Shown: positions 9,373-18,254, counted from the first letter of the stretch. The stretch is DNA of 64,000 nucleotides from Xanthomonas hyacinthi (GCF_009769165.1 NZ_CP043476.1:2177001-2241000); one strand, 5' to 3'. Program-made: numbers and translations. Notes: generated by a model not told the origin, from the sequence alone.

Positions 9373-10419
9373 ATGAGCTGCGACAGCGCCGCGTCCAATG
9401 CACGCGAGACAATTTCGACGGTTGCTGTGGTCGCCCCTAAGCCGAGCGAGCTGGCGGTGCTGACCGCGGCGGAGCTGCGCCTGTTCTCAGAGTTCGGCCG
9501 TTCGCGCACGGTGCGTGCCGGCGACGTGCTGTTCCGGCGCGGCGACGGCGGCAGCGCCATGTTCGTGATCGGCAGCGGTGTGATCGACCTGGATTTCGGC
9601 GAGGACCTGGTGGTCAAGCATCTCGGACATGGCGAGTTTTTCGGCGAACTGGGGCTGTTGATCGGCAGCCACATGCGCAGCGCCGATGCGATCGCCGCCA
9701 GCGACGGCGTGCTGGTCGAACTGGACCACGACGATTTCCAGCGCCTGGTGGAGCGCGACCCGGGCCTGGTCGCCTACTTCCTGCGCCGCACCATCATGCG
9801 CGTGGTGATGAACGAGCAAACCCTGATCCGCCAGCTGCGCCGCCGCAACCACGACCTGGAAGCGGCGTTGGACAATCTCTACGCCACCACCCACCAGCTC
9901 ACCCAGACCGAAGAGCTGGTGCGCACCGATGAACTGACCGGCCTGCACAACCGTCGCGGCCTGATCCTGCGCCTGCAGGAGTGCCGACGCGATGGCCGCT
10001 CGCCCGGGCCGGGCCTGCTGCTGATCGACTGCGACCGCTTCAAGCACATCAACGACGAGCACGGCCACCTGGTCGGCGACCGCGTGTTGCAGAACGTCGC
10101 CAACATCCTGCGTTCCGTCGCCGGCCAGGACGACATCGCCTGCCGCCTAGGCGGCGACGAATTCTGCCTGCTGGTGTCCACCGGCAACGTGCAAGACCTG
10201 CGCCGCATCGGCGAGTTCGTGATCGCCACCGTGCAGAACCTGCTTGGCGTGCCGCATCCCTCGCCGCATATCTGCCCGGTCAGCATCGGCATCAGCCGGG
10301 TCGACCCGCAATCCGACTGGAACGACTGGTACGCCAACGCCGACGCCGCGCTATACGAGGCCAAGCGCCTCGGCGGCAACCGGCTGTACTGGCACGACCT
10401 CGCCTCCGCATCCCAATGA
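9373..10419 (+). CDS. Diguanylate cyclase with an N-terminal cyclic-nucleotide-binding domain
   Basis: Predicted to make c-di-GMP under control of a bound ligand. 348 residues. Residues about 27-145 form a cNMP-binding (CRP-like) domain with the phosphate-binding cassette GEFFGELGLLIGSHMRSADA. A short helical linker (about 150-180, NHDLEAALDNLYATTHQLTQ) leads to a GGDEF domain from about 183 (DELTGLHNRRG). The catalytic motif RLGGDEF is intact. The RxxD inhibitory site five residues upstream is absent, so product inhibition is unlikely. The ATG follows AGGGGG. The next gene, 25 bp downstream, encodes a nucleotide cyclase. That pairing suggests the cyclase product is the ligand for this protein. 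Confidence 0.93.
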   Translation: MSCDSAASNARETISTVAVVAPKPSELAVLTAAELRLFSEFGRSRTVRAGDVLFRRGDGGSAMFVIGSGVIDLDFGEDLVVKHLGHGEFFGELGLLIGSHMRSADAIAASDGVLVELDHDDFQRLVERDPGLVAYFLRRTIMRVVMNEQTLIRQLRRRNHDLEAALDNLYATTHQLTQTEELVRTDELTGLHNRRGLILRLQECRRDGRSPGPGLLLIDCDRFKHINDEHGHLVGDRVLQNVANILRSVAGQDDIACRLGGDEFCLLVSTGNVQDLRRIGEFVIATVQNLLGVPHPSPHICPVSIGISRVDPQSDWNDWYANADAALYEAKRLGGNRLYWHDLASASQ

Positions 10420-10444
10420 CCGTGCGCGCGCCCTCGAGCTGCCC

Positions 10445-12955
10445 ATGAACGACGCTCACCCGCCGCAGCCCGAGGTCCCGCAGCTCCGCACCCTGCTGCT
10501 GACCGACCTGTGCGATTCGATGGCGCTGGTGGAGCGGCTCGGCGACGCCAACGCTGCCGAACTGTTCAAGCTGCACGACGCGCTGGTGCTGGAACTGCAG
10601 CAGCGCTGGCGCGGGCGCCTGATCGACCGTTCCGACGGCCTGCTGCTGCTGTTCGAACGGCCGATCGACGGCCTCGGCTTCGCCCTGGACTACGCCCGCG
10701 GCCTGCACGCGCTGGGCACGCAGCGCAAGCTGGAACTGAAAGTGCGCGCCGGCCTGCACGTCGGCGAGGTGCTGACCTGGCGCAACAGCGACGCCGCGGT
10801 GCAGGTCGGCGCCAAGCCGTTGGAAGTGGAAGGCCTGGCCAAGCCGACCGCGGCGCGGCTGATGACCCTGGCCCGGCCCGGACAGATCCTGCTGTCGGCG
10901 GTGGCCGAGTCGCTGACCCACCGCGCCGCGCGCGAGCTGGGCGAGCGCGGCGAGCGCCTGCTGTGGAAATCGCACGGCCGCTGGCGCTTCAAGGGCGTGC
11001 CGACGGCGCAGGAGATCTACGAAGTCGGCGAGATCGGCAACACCCCGCTGCGCGCGCCGAAGCCGACGCCGAAGGCGTGGCGGGACATCCCGCTGTGGCG
11101 GCGGCCGGCGGCGCTGCTGGCAGAGATCGGCCTGATCGCCGCGGTCGCGGTCGGCGTCTGGTTCGTCACCCGCCCGCAGCCGGCCATCGCGTTCGCCGAG
11201 CGCGACTGGGTGGTGGTGGGGGATCTGCGGAATCTGACTGGCGACGTCGCGCTGGACGACTCGCTGCAACAGGCCTTTCGGATCAGCCTGGAACAGTCGC
11301 GCTACGTCAATGTGCTCAGCGATCTGAAAGTGCGTGAGACCCTTGGGAGAATGCGGCGCGATCCGGAAAACACGGCCCTTAACCGGGAAATCGCATCCGA
11401 AGTCGCCTTGAGGAGCGGCGCGCGTGCGGTGATTCTTCCAACCGTTTCGGAATTCGGCGGTAGGTTGCGGATCAGCGCGGAGGTGGTCGATCCCAGAACC
11501 CAATCCACCGTCTATGCGCAGGTTGCCGATGGCAGGGGCATCGGCTCCGCGTTGGCCTCCGTAGACACGATCACCCATGAGTTGAGACAGAATTTCGGCG
11601 AAGCACTGGAGAACGTGGAGACGGAGTCCATTCCGTTGCCCAAGGTGGCCACCGCCAACCTCGATGCGTTGAGAGCCTATGCACTCGGCCTGGAAGCCTA
11701 TGGCCGATCCAAGCGAGATCAGGCACTGGCGCTGTATCGCCGAGCCGTCGAGCTGGACCCGGGGTTCGCGCTCGCCTACCTAGGGATGCTGAGGGTGTAT
11801 GTCAGCGCCAGCGACAATGCAAATGCCGAGAAGTACCTGCAACTGGCCATGAAACTTCGGGACCGGTTGCCGCCGCGCGACAGGCTCTATCTGGATGCGT
11901 GGAGCGCGGAGTTTTCGGAAAAACCCACAATGAACTCGCCCGAGCGCTGGAAGACGCTGGCCGATATCTATCCCGACTACTACGCGGGGACGGCGAACTA
12001 CGCATGGAGCGCCTTCGTTGCAGGCGACTACGAAGGTGCGTACACGACGGCGCAGCGCGCATCCGTACAGCAGAATCCCTTGCGTGGATTCGCGATCGAC
12101 ACGATGGCGCGCGCGCGATTGGCGGAGAACAACTACGCCTCGGCGCTGGACCTATTTCGTGAAAGCGAAGCGTCGCGCGGCCTGAGCGCAACGCGGCAGA
12201 GGGTCGCGGCACTTGCTGCGATGGGCCGCCTGGACGATGCGGAGAAGCTCCTGAAGTCTCTCTCCAGGCAGGACGCCTTGTCAGAGGCGAACCAGTCTGC
12301 GGGCTTCGAGACGATCAGCATCGCGGTCGACCGGCAGGAATGGAAGGGCGCCCGCCGCACTGCTACGACCTATGCTGAACACTTCAAGTCGCGCAACGAG
12401 CAGGTCTATCAGCAGTTCGTCTTCATGCGGCACTGCGTCGATTTCCTCGCCAGCGGATTCCTGAAGACATCGGAGCTTGAGGCCGGCTATGCGCAGGCGG
12501 TCGCTGCGGCGGCGCGAGCCAATCCGGCGGATCGATCGGATCTGGCCTTCATCGCCCTTAGCTACGCCTATCTCGCGCAGCGCTCGGGAAGCGCAAAGCT
12601 CTACACCGAGCGAGCGGCGCAGATGGAATCCATCACGCGCGCGACGGGCGATAGCAACGTCTCCCAGCTTCTGTCGATCTTGAAGGCAGGCGATCTGCGC
12701 CTAAAAGGAAATTGCGCTGGATCGATCAGTTCGATCAAGGAGCTGCTCTCGGGCCGGGAGATATTCCAGGCACATGTCGCGCTGCGTGATGCCGCAGAGG
12801 CATGCCGGGAAAACGGCCTGGTCGCGCAGCAGAATGCGTGGCTGGAGAAAAACCGCGGACTGGCCTATATCCAGGCCGCGGGGAGTATCGTCATGCAGCC
12901 CTTGAACGTGAGCGATACCAGGGCAAGGCGTGGGGATCGCGTCGCGCTCAACTAA
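10445..12955 (+). CDS. Membrane-anchored class III nucleotide cyclase with TPR-like C-terminus (putative peptide modification system cyclase)
   Basis: 836 residues. Residues 15-190 are a class III adenylate/guanylate cyclase domain: the first metal-binding Asp sits in LLLTDLCDSMALVERLGD (D21), and the second in DRSDGLLLLF (D64). GLHVGEVLTWR and the GLAKPTAARLMTLARPGQIL stretch are typical. One membrane helix at about 221-240 (LLAEIGLIAAVAVGVWFV) places the remaining 590 residues outside the cytoplasm. That part has a TolB-N-like domain followed by TPR-like helices (YALGLEAYGRSKRDQALALY). The size, architecture and neighbours fit the family annotated as 'putative peptide modification system cyclase' beside NHLP-type precursors. 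The base or substrate (ATP or GTP) cannot be told. The start chosen gives a 25-bp gap after the preceding gene. Confidence 0.88.
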   Translation: MNDAHPPQPEVPQLRTLLLTDLCDSMALVERLGDANAAELFKLHDALVLELQQRWRGRLIDRSDGLLLLFERPIDGLGFALDYARGLHALGTQRKLELKVRAGLHVGEVLTWRNSDAAVQVGAKPLEVEGLAKPTAARLMTLARPGQILLSAVAESLTHRAARELGERGERLLWKSHGRWRFKGVPTAQEIYEVGEIGNTPLRAPKPTPKAWRDIPLWRRPAALLAEIGLIAAVAVGVWFVTRPQPAIAFAERDWVVVGDLRNLTGDVALDDSLQQAFRISLEQSRYVNVLSDLKVRETLGRMRRDPENTALNREIASEVALRSGARAVILPTVSEFGGRLRISAEVVDPRTQSTVYAQVADGRGIGSALASVDTITHELRQNFGEALENVETESIPLPKVATANLDALRAYALGLEAYGRSKRDQALALYRRAVELDPGFALAYLGMLRVYVSASDNANAEKYLQLAMKLRDRLPPRDRLYLDAWSAEFSEKPTMNSPERWKTLADIYPDYYAGTANYAWSAFVAGDYEGAYTTAQRASVQQNPLRGFAIDTMARARLAENNYASALDLFRESEASRGLSATRQRVAALAAMGRLDDAEKLLKSLSRQDALSEANQSAGFETISIAVDRQEWKGARRTATTYAEHFKSRNEQVYQQFVFMRHCVDFLASGFLKTSELEAGYAQAVAAAARANPADRSDLAFIALSYAYLAQRSGSAKLYTERAAQMESITRATGDSNVSQLLSILKAGDLRLKGNCAGSISSIKELLSGREIFQAHVALRDAAEACRENGLVAQQNAWLEKNRGLAYIQAAGSIVMQPLNVSDTRARRGDRVALN

Positions 12956-12964
12956 CGGCGTGGC

Positions 12965-13270
12965 TCACTTCTTTCCGATCGATCCCAGGATCTTGCCGGC
13001 TTCGAAGCAATGTGGATTGGTTTGAGACGCATGCGAGGTCAAGTAGGCGCGAAGCTCCTCGGCAGCCCGGATGATCTCCTTCTTGGGCGCAATCTTGTGA
13101 ACGATCAGGCATGGCGGGGCCGGGCAACCTTTCGGCGGTTTGCACCCGATGCTGATGAGAGCATCCAAAGGCGAATTCTTGAACAACTTGCGGAACGTGT
13201 TGTCCGTACTCAATTTTTCCAAAAGCTTTTCTACGACAGCCTGATTCAGCTTTATCGTCTCTGCGGTCAT
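12965..13270 (-). CDS. NHLP-related RiPP precursor peptide A
   Basis: 101 residues from the ATG at 13268-13270, which follows AGGGGAA at 7 bp. An open extension upstream to 13396 has no such site and looks unlike protein. The first 45 residues form a helical leader of the NHLP/Nif11-like kind (LNQAVVEKLLEKLSTDNTFR, then SPLDALISIGC). A Cys/Pro-rich centre follows, GCKPPKGCPAPPC, with Cys at 43, 49 and 54, and a fourth Cys at 88 near the end (TNPHCFEAG). It shares its leader and C-terminal pattern with the second peptide at 14833-15177. It is convergent with the cyclase, 9 bp from its stop, and divergent from the dehydrogenase. Likely the substrate of the locus. The modified residues are not known. 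Confidence 0.82.
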   Translation of the reverse strand: MTAETIKLNQAVVEKLLEKLSTDNTFRKLFKNSPLDALISIGCKPPKGCPAPPCLIVHKIAPKKEIIRAAEELRAYLTSHASQTNPHCFEAGKILGSIGKK

Positions 13271-13522
13271 ATTAATTCCCCTGTAGTTAATGATACTGCT
13301 GCGCGCGTCGGACACTGCGGTGTATCCTGTCGCGGGCCTCAGCTTAGCATGCGAGTCGTTGGAGAGGCGTGGCGCGCATGCGCATAAATAGAACAAAATC
13401 AGGCAGATGCGTCATGGGGCTTCAGGGGTGGTCGTAGGTGTGGCTGTAATGTGCAGTCCATATCTATTTGCTCTCAAATAAATATATATCATAAATAAGT
13501 ATTATTAAAAATCGAGATTTAT
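13271..13522. promoter_or_regulatory. Divergent promoter region between precursor A and the dehydrogenase
   Basis: 252 bp without a gene. The last 70 bp (about 13455-13522) are strikingly AT-rich for this genome, with runs such as AAATAAATATATATCATAAA, and must hold the dehydrogenase promoter. The dehydrogenase start has only a weak ribosome binding site (CGAGA). No operator palindrome or CRP-type site (TGTGA-N6-TCACA) was recognised. Confidence 0.45.
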
Positions 13523-14698
13523 ATGAAAATACGGCGTTGTGCTGTGGTCTATTTTGAAAGCAGGGAAGATGCCGCTTTCAGCCTGGAATCAATACTTCAA
13601 GGTGGGGATGGTCTGGTACGCACCAAGCGTTGGCTCGCATTGGCTGCTCATCTGGACGAGGAAACCGAAGTCAGCCCGCTCGAAATGGCGCTGCTCGGAA
13701 CGATGAGCGCTCATCAGTGGATATCGAGCGAACAAATAAGTTTCCACCCCGAGGAGTTGGTGGTTGGTCTTCTGCAAAAGGGGCTGTTGGTGAGCGATGG
13801 CAGAAAATACGCCGCTCACCAGCAGCGCGACGAATCGATACGTTCGGTGCATTGGTGGCCTGCCGCTGCGTTGATGCAACGTCTCAGCCGCTGGCGTGGC
13901 CTGGACAGCGCAGCCGCGATGGAAGCAGGAGGTATGGCGACGGCTGCGGATCTGTGTGCAAAGTTGGGAGCGCCCCCCTCGGAAAATCATTCTTTGACAG
14001 ACCCGAGTCGCCGCGTTCCGCTGGCGCGCCAAGCAGGGAACTCGTTCGACGCTCTGTTGGCCAGAAGATCGACGTGTCGGAATTTCGACCAGGTTCGATC
14101 GGTCTCCGGCGAGTTGCTTTCCCACATGCTGCAAAGAGTGCTGATGGCGCAGGCGTTGGTTCGCGTGGAGAACGAAGCGACCTTTCTGAAAAAGAACGTC
14201 CCTTCGGGCGGCGGCCTACATCCGACCGAGGCGTATCTGATCGTGCAGAACGTCGATGGCATTGCACCAGGAATCTACCATTACCATCCGGTCGATCATG
14301 CACTGGAGCCGATGGCGATCGAGTATCGCGCGCTACCTGACCTGTCGAGAGAAGCGCTGGCTGGCCAGTACTGGTTCTCCAATGCGCCTGTGCTCATGGT
14401 TCTCACTACGCGCTTTGAGCGAAGTTTCTGGAAGTACCGACGGCATGCGAAGGCATATCGCGCCACTATCCTCGATGTCGGGCATATCGCTCAGACACTC
14501 TATCTCAGCGCGACCGAGCTTGGCTTGGGGGCATTCGTCACCTCGGCGATCAACGAAGTGGACATCGAAATGCGGTTGGGTTTGAATCCGATGGAAGAGG
14601 GCGTGATGGCCATATGCGGATTCGGGTGGCGTGCGGATCATATGGAGACGAGCGAATTCGATCCTCTGCACGAGGTATGGATCGAAAAGCAAGCATGA
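13523..14698 (+). CDS. SagB-like flavin-dependent peptide maturation dehydrogenase
   Basis: 391 residues. Residues 1-170 form a poorly conserved N-terminal part that may bind the peptide leader. Residues about 175-390 are a nitroreductase-fold SagB-type domain: FMN-binding ARRSTCRNFDQVRS, the signature VPSGGGLHPTEAYLIVQNV, PGIYHYHPVDHALEPM, and DVGHIAQTLYLSATELGLGA. SagB enzymes oxidise azoline rings in thiazole/oxazole peptides, but no YcaO cyclodehydratase is encoded nearby, so the reaction here may differ. It lies between the two precursor genes, which both run the opposite way. This matches the family annotated as 'putative peptide maturation dehydrogenase' in Xanthomonas and Lysobacter. 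Confidence 0.88.
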   Translation: MKIRRCAVVYFESREDAAFSLESILQGGDGLVRTKRWLALAAHLDEETEVSPLEMALLGTMSAHQWISSEQISFHPEELVVGLLQKGLLVSDGRKYAAHQQRDESIRSVHWWPAAALMQRLSRWRGLDSAAAMEAGGMATAADLCAKLGAPPSENHSLTDPSRRVPLARQAGNSFDALLARRSTCRNFDQVRSVSGELLSHMLQRVLMAQALVRVENEATFLKKNVPSGGGLHPTEAYLIVQNVDGIAPGIYHYHPVDHALEPMAIEYRALPDLSREALAGQYWFSNAPVLMVLTTRFERSFWKYRRHAKAYRATILDVGHIAQTLYLSATELGLGAFVTSAINEVDIEMRLGLNPMEEGVMAICGFGWRADHMETSEFDPLHEVWIEKQA

Positions 14699-14786
14699 AC
14701 AGCGTGAGCTCGGGTGGAGAGCGCGCGGAGATCTGGATTCGGCAAGATGGTATGCCAGCCGCGAGCCTTGACGATCTGATATGAGC

Positions 14787-14814
14787 AGCCCGGCGAGCCG
14801 ATGCCCGCCGGGCT
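14787..14814. terminator. Hairpin between dehydrogenase and precursor B
   Basis: A 9-bp GC-rich stem (AGCCCGGCG pairing with CGCCGGGCT) with a 10-nt loop lies between the convergent ends of the dehydrogenase and precursor B. There is no strong T-run on either side, so it is a weak or factor-assisted terminator at best. Confidence 0.45.
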
Positions 14815-14832
14815 TACCTTGCGAGATCGTTT

Positions 14833-15177
14833 CTAGTTGCTGGCCTTCAGGAGCTTCTTGGACACTTGCCCGGATTCAAAATAATGAGGATTCTGGAACA
14901 CGCTGCTCGATGTCAGGTAGCTATAAAGATGAGCTTTCGACGCATTCAATTCATCCTTCGATGCCAGCGATTTGACGGTCATGCAGAAGTTGGAGCTTCC
15001 TTTTTCTGGATAAACTCCGATGAGTGAAAGCGCTGTAATCGGATCCTCTTCAAACTTGGCCCTGAAACCGTCGTCTTCGGCAAGCAACGACAACAATTTC
15101 GAGGCTTGAACGTCGCTCAATTGATTTAAAGATTTACGTGCATCCTTCGTCTGTGAAAATTTCATTTCAGAGTGCAT
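14833..15177 (-). CDS. NHLP-related RiPP precursor peptide B
   Basis: 114 residues with AAGGTGAACC directly before the ATG at 15175-15177; a second Met at position 5 is possible. The layout parallels precursor A: helical leader (SLNQLSDVQASKLLSLLAED), the pattern DPITALSLIGVYPEKG matching SPLDALISIGCKPPKG, and a C-terminal block (SVFQNPHYFESGQVSKKLL) matching QTNPHCFEAGKIL. It has only one Cys (C65, in SSNFCMTVKS), against four in precursor A, so the two products would be modified differently. The gene is convergent with the dehydrogenase. An IS30-family element lies about 130 bp upstream and could affect its promoter. Confidence 0.8.
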   Translation of the reverse strand: MHSEMKFSQTKDARKSLNQLSDVQASKLLSLLAEDDGFRAKFEEDPITALSLIGVYPEKGSSNFCMTVKSLASKDELNASKAHLYSYLTSSSVFQNPHYFESGQVSKKLLKASN

Positions 15178-15310
15178 GGTTCACCTTATCCTTTCGATTG
15201 AAGTGTATTTCGCTACCGGGGTTCCTTGCTGAAGCCATCCATCGCACACGCTGTTGGTGCTTTTTCGACATTAGCATAAATTCTAGGCGCCTCATGCTTC
15301 CCTTGGCAGA

Positions 15311-16373
15311 CTCAACTTCCAAGTGCAACACCTGACAGAGCGTAGGGTGTTGCGATGGGAAGACAGTACAGTCATCTGAGTAGTGAGGAACGCGCGGTGC
15401 TTCAGGTCGAACGCGATCGGGGAACGAGTCTTCGTGGGATCGGTCGCCGCCTGGGGCGTAGCGCATCGACGCTGAGCCGCGAGATCCGGCGTCTGGACAG
15501 CGGCGTGTACTCGGCGCATGCGGCAGCCCTGGTGTATCGATCGCGGCGATCGCGCAGCGTACGAGCACGCAGGCTGATCGCGGGCGCGGTGCTGTTCGAG
15601 TTCGTCCACGACCGTCTTGTGTTCGATCGCTGGTCGCCGCAGCAGATCGCGGCCACACTGCGGGACATGCATCCAGACGACGCCAGCCAGCGGGTCAGTC
15701 ACGAGACGATCTACGCGGCCATCTACGCGCATCCGCGCGGCGGCCTGAAGCAGGCCCTGGTCGATGCATTGCGCCAGAGCAAGCCCACGCGAGGCCGCAG
15801 GCGCACCACAGCAGCGGCGCGCACCTGGGTACCGGAGGAGCTGCGCATCGTGCATCGGCCCGAAGCGGTGGAACAGCGCCTGCTGCCGGGGCATTGGGAG
15901 GGCGACCTGATCAAGGGCGCGTTCAACCGGTCCTGCGTGGGCACGCTGGTCGAGCGCAAGACACGCTTCGTGGTGCTGTGCAGGATGGATGGCTGCACCG
16001 CGGACGCCGCGCTGGAAGGCTTCACTCGCCAGATGAAGAAGCTGCCGGCCTTCCTGCGCGAGAGCCTGACCTACGACCGCGGAACGGAACTGACCTGTTA
16101 CGAGGAGCTGATGCGACGGTTGAACATCGACGTGTGGTTCGCCGATCCGTATGCGCCGTGGCAGCGGGGCAGCAACGAGAACACCAATGGCCTGCTGCGC
16201 CAGTTCCTGCCCAAGGGCGTGGACTTGTCGCAAGCGAGCCAGGAGTACCTCAATCACGTCGCCAAGCTGATGAATGGGCGTCCTCGCCAGACATTAGGCT
16301 GGGCCACGCCGGCAGCGGCCATGGAGAAGGAAATCCTCGCCTTCAAATCACGTGTTGCACTTGATTCTTGAGA
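15311..16373 (+). mobile_element. IS30-family insertion sequence, apparently intact
   Basis: Imperfect inverted repeats containing AAGTGCAACAC-TGA flank one transposase gene (left about 15312-15334, right about 16346-16370). It lies between precursor B of the peptide-modification locus and a fragment of a SulP gene, so it may mark a rearrangement point. Exact ends and target duplication could not be fixed by eye. Confidence 0.8.
15355..16371 (+). CDS. IS30-family transposase
   Basis: 338 residues, full length. The N-terminal helix-turn-helix (YSHLSSEERAVLQVERDRGT, SLRGIGRRLGRSASTLSREI) is followed by the DDE domain: WEGDLIKGAFNRSCVGTLVE with the first Asp, YDRGTELTCYEELMRRL with the second, and WQRGSNENTNGLLRQFLPKG with the Glu. 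The terminal PRQTLGWATPAAAM is the usual IS30 ending. No frameshift is seen, so the element could be active. Confidence 0.95.
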   Translation: MGRQYSHLSSEERAVLQVERDRGTSLRGIGRRLGRSASTLSREIRRLDSGVYSAHAAALVYRSRRSRSVRARRLIAGAVLFEFVHDRLVFDRWSPQQIAATLRDMHPDDASQRVSHETIYAAIYAHPRGGLKQALVDALRQSKPTRGRRRTTAAARTWVPEELRIVHRPEAVEQRLLPGHWEGDLIKGAFNRSCVGTLVERKTRFVVLCRMDGCTADAALEGFTRQMKKLPAFLRESLTYDRGTELTCYEELMRRLNIDVWFADPYAPWQRGSNENTNGLLRQFLPKGVDLSQASQEYLNHVAKLMNGRPRQTLGWATPAAAMEKEILAFKSRVALDS

Positions 16374-16517
16374 CCGCCCTTTCTATGCTGAGTGAAGAAC
16401 GAGTTCATGCCGCCCGGCTTTGTTTCGGTCGAGGCGGCGTTTCGTACAAGGGCTCGATCTCGGTGCGAACGTGCAGCAGAGTTGGGAACCAAATGTTCGT
16501 TGAGGCCCCCACGGGCT

Positions 16518-16690
16518 GGCGAATACCACCAGTATCAGCAGCACGCTGCCGGCGATCAGCGCCGACAGACGACCGCGGTCGCCGGACTTCACCTTGATCA
16601 CCGATGGGCCGATCATCGCGCAGCCGGCCATGTCGCCGATCAGCCCGCTGGCGATGTTGGTGGTACCTGGGCGATGTATTCCGCTGCCCC
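16518..16690 (-). pseudogene. Fragment of a SulP transporter gene
   Basis: The reverse strand encodes [20 protein letters not shown] then SVIKVKSGDRGRLSALIAGS. This is nearly the same as part of the complete SulP gene at 18438-20060 ([20 protein letters not shown], then [20 protein letters not shown]). Only about 170 bp are present, and the fragment ends abruptly beside the DUF2884 gene. It is probably a scar of duplication or recombination rather than a gene. Confidence 0.8.
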
Positions 16691-16692
16691 GC

Positions 16693-17508
16693 TCAGTGCG
16701 CCTCGCTGTGCGGCGATTCGGTTGCGGCCACGGTCGCCTCGCCGGGCATGGCCGACTTTGCCGGCTTCTCGCTGTGTTCCAGCAGGTCCAGCCGCTTGCC
16801 GCCGGGGAGCCGGTAGTCCAAATCCTGCTCCAGCGCATCCAGCGCCGCGACCTTTACGCATAGCGCGTCGGCCCTGGCTTCCAGGGCCTTGCCGCGCGCC
16901 TCCATGCGCCGCTCCATGTCCTTCTCCATCGCGTCGGTGCGTTTCTCGATGTCGTCGGCGCCGCCGGTGAACACCGCGAACATAACGCCGCGGGTCAGCG
17001 CGCCGGCCATTTCCTCGGCGGCGGCGCTAACGTTGGCCTCGAATGCCTTGTCGAACAGGTCCTGCTGCCATCGGCCTTTGCCGAGGGTGCGGTCCAGGTG
17101 GGCGAGGGCGGCGTCGCGGTGCCGCTCGATCTTGCGCGCTTTGCTGCGGCTACCGGTGATCGCTTCGACCACGCCGCCGAAGGCGTCGAAGGTGATGCCG
17201 ACCACTTCGCGGGCGATGCCGGCCACTTCGGGGATCAGCGCCTGCGCGCCCTGTTCCATCTGCCGCAAGCGCTGGGCGTCGGCACTGCTGAGCGGCTGCG
17301 CGACGCCGTCCACCTGCAGGCGGCCGTCATGCAGGAACACGGTCTTCGGCGTGCCGGCGCTGCGGGTCAGGGCGACGCCGGTCCGGTCGACGATGACGTC
17401 GTAGGGCGTGGAAAAGCCGCATTGCTGCGAGGAGAACTGCGGGCCGGCGCTGGCGCTCGCGGCGGCACCGAGCAGGGCGAGGGTGCAGGCGGAGAGCAGC
17501 AGGCGCAT
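16693..17508 (-). CDS. DUF2884 family exported protein (YggN-like)
   Basis: 271 residues with a signal peptide (MRLLLSACTLALLGAAASAS, cleavage near ASA-GP). The DUF2884 body includes CGFSTPYDVIVDRTGVALTR, FLHDGRLQVDGVAQPLSSAD and ALIPEVAGIAREVVGITFDA. A charged, helical stretch (DDIEKRTDAMEKDMERRMEA) may be a coiled coil. The function of the family is unknown; location is periplasmic. The SulP fragment begins 2-3 bp after its stop, so the gene's downstream flank has been replaced. Confidence 0.88.
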   Translation of the reverse strand: MRLLLSACTLALLGAAASASAGPQFSSQQCGFSTPYDVIVDRTGVALTRSAGTPKTVFLHDGRLQVDGVAQPLSSADAQRLRQMEQGAQALIPEVAGIAREVVGITFDAFGGVVEAITGSRSKARKIERHRDAALAHLDRTLGKGRWQQDLFDKAFEANVSAAAEEMAGALTRGVMFAVFTGGADDIEKRTDAMEKDMERRMEARGKALEARADALCVKVAALDALEQDLDYRLPGGKRLDLLEHSEKPAKSAMPGEATVAATESPHSEAH

Positions 17509-17629
17509 GGCGGCGGTTCCTTTGGGCGTGGCTGCAGCATCGGCGCTGGGCTATGCCGTGTCCTCTGCGGGAAGTCAGGGTGCGGGAAGTCATGCCCGCA
17601 CCGCAGCGCGTCGGCAAGCCCGCTCAGAT

Positions 17630-18136
17630 CTAGCCCGGACTCTCAGGCATCTTCCAGTGCTGGAGAAGGGGGCCTTGCCGGCCGGCGACGGGATCGCTGG
17701 GCGGGAATGGCAACTGGGCGATGCGCTGGATCGTTTCGGCGCTGGGCGCCCGCCGGCGGATATCCCAGTCCTGCCCGACGGGATAGGCGCCGACCACCAG
17801 GACGTCGCTGCTGCAGGCGATGCAGCAATGGCCGGTGCCGGCCGGCAGCAGCAAGGCGTCGCCGGCCGCCAGCGCGGTTTCGGGGCCGCCTGGGCCGCCG
17901 ATGAGCAGCCGCGCGCTGCCGCTGGCCACGCCAAGCACCTCGTGGGCAGTGGAATGGTAGTGGTGGTAATCGTAGATGCCATCGCGCCATTGCGGTGGCC
18001 AGCCGTTGGCGGCAAAGCGGCGTTCGAAGCCGTCGGCATCGCTGTCGCCGTCGACCTGGCGGTACAGCAGCACTGGCAGAAACGGATGATTGGGCACCCA
18101 GTCGTGCCGAGGCAGTAGCCAGTGTTCCAGGCGCAT
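17630..18136 (-). CDS. Cupin-domain protein (YjlB-like)
   Basis: 168 residues, cytoplasmic. A single cupin barrel is seen: the first metal-site motif [20 protein letters not shown] supplies three His and a Glu, and [20 protein letters not shown] gives the second motif with its His. This is the arrangement of the YjlB-type cupins annotated as 'cupin domain-containing protein'. The substrate is not known. It runs the same way as the DUF2884 gene 121 bp further on. Confidence 0.85.
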   Translation of the reverse strand: MRLEHWLLPRHDWVPNHPFLPVLLYRQVDGDSDADGFERRFAANGWPPQWRDGIYDYHHYHSTAHEVLGVASGSARLLIGGPGGPETALAAGDALLLPAGTGHCCIACSSDVLVVGAYPVGQDWDIRRRAPSAETIQRIAQLPFPPSDPVAGRQGPLLQHWKMPESPG

Positions 18137-18254
18137 CGGTTGATCCTCGCGGGCTTGGCGTCGGGCAGTGGTCGGGTGGCGCTGTGCCGCCTCAGGAACA
18201 TGCTAGCCAGGCCACGTCGCGGCCGCGTCATCGCATGCGTAGGCGGTCACGACT

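Noticed and set aside
13271..13396. Longer version of precursor A starting at 13396
   Set aside because: The ATG at 13270 has an ideal ribosome binding site and starts the leader helix. The extra 42 residues are unlike the second precursor.
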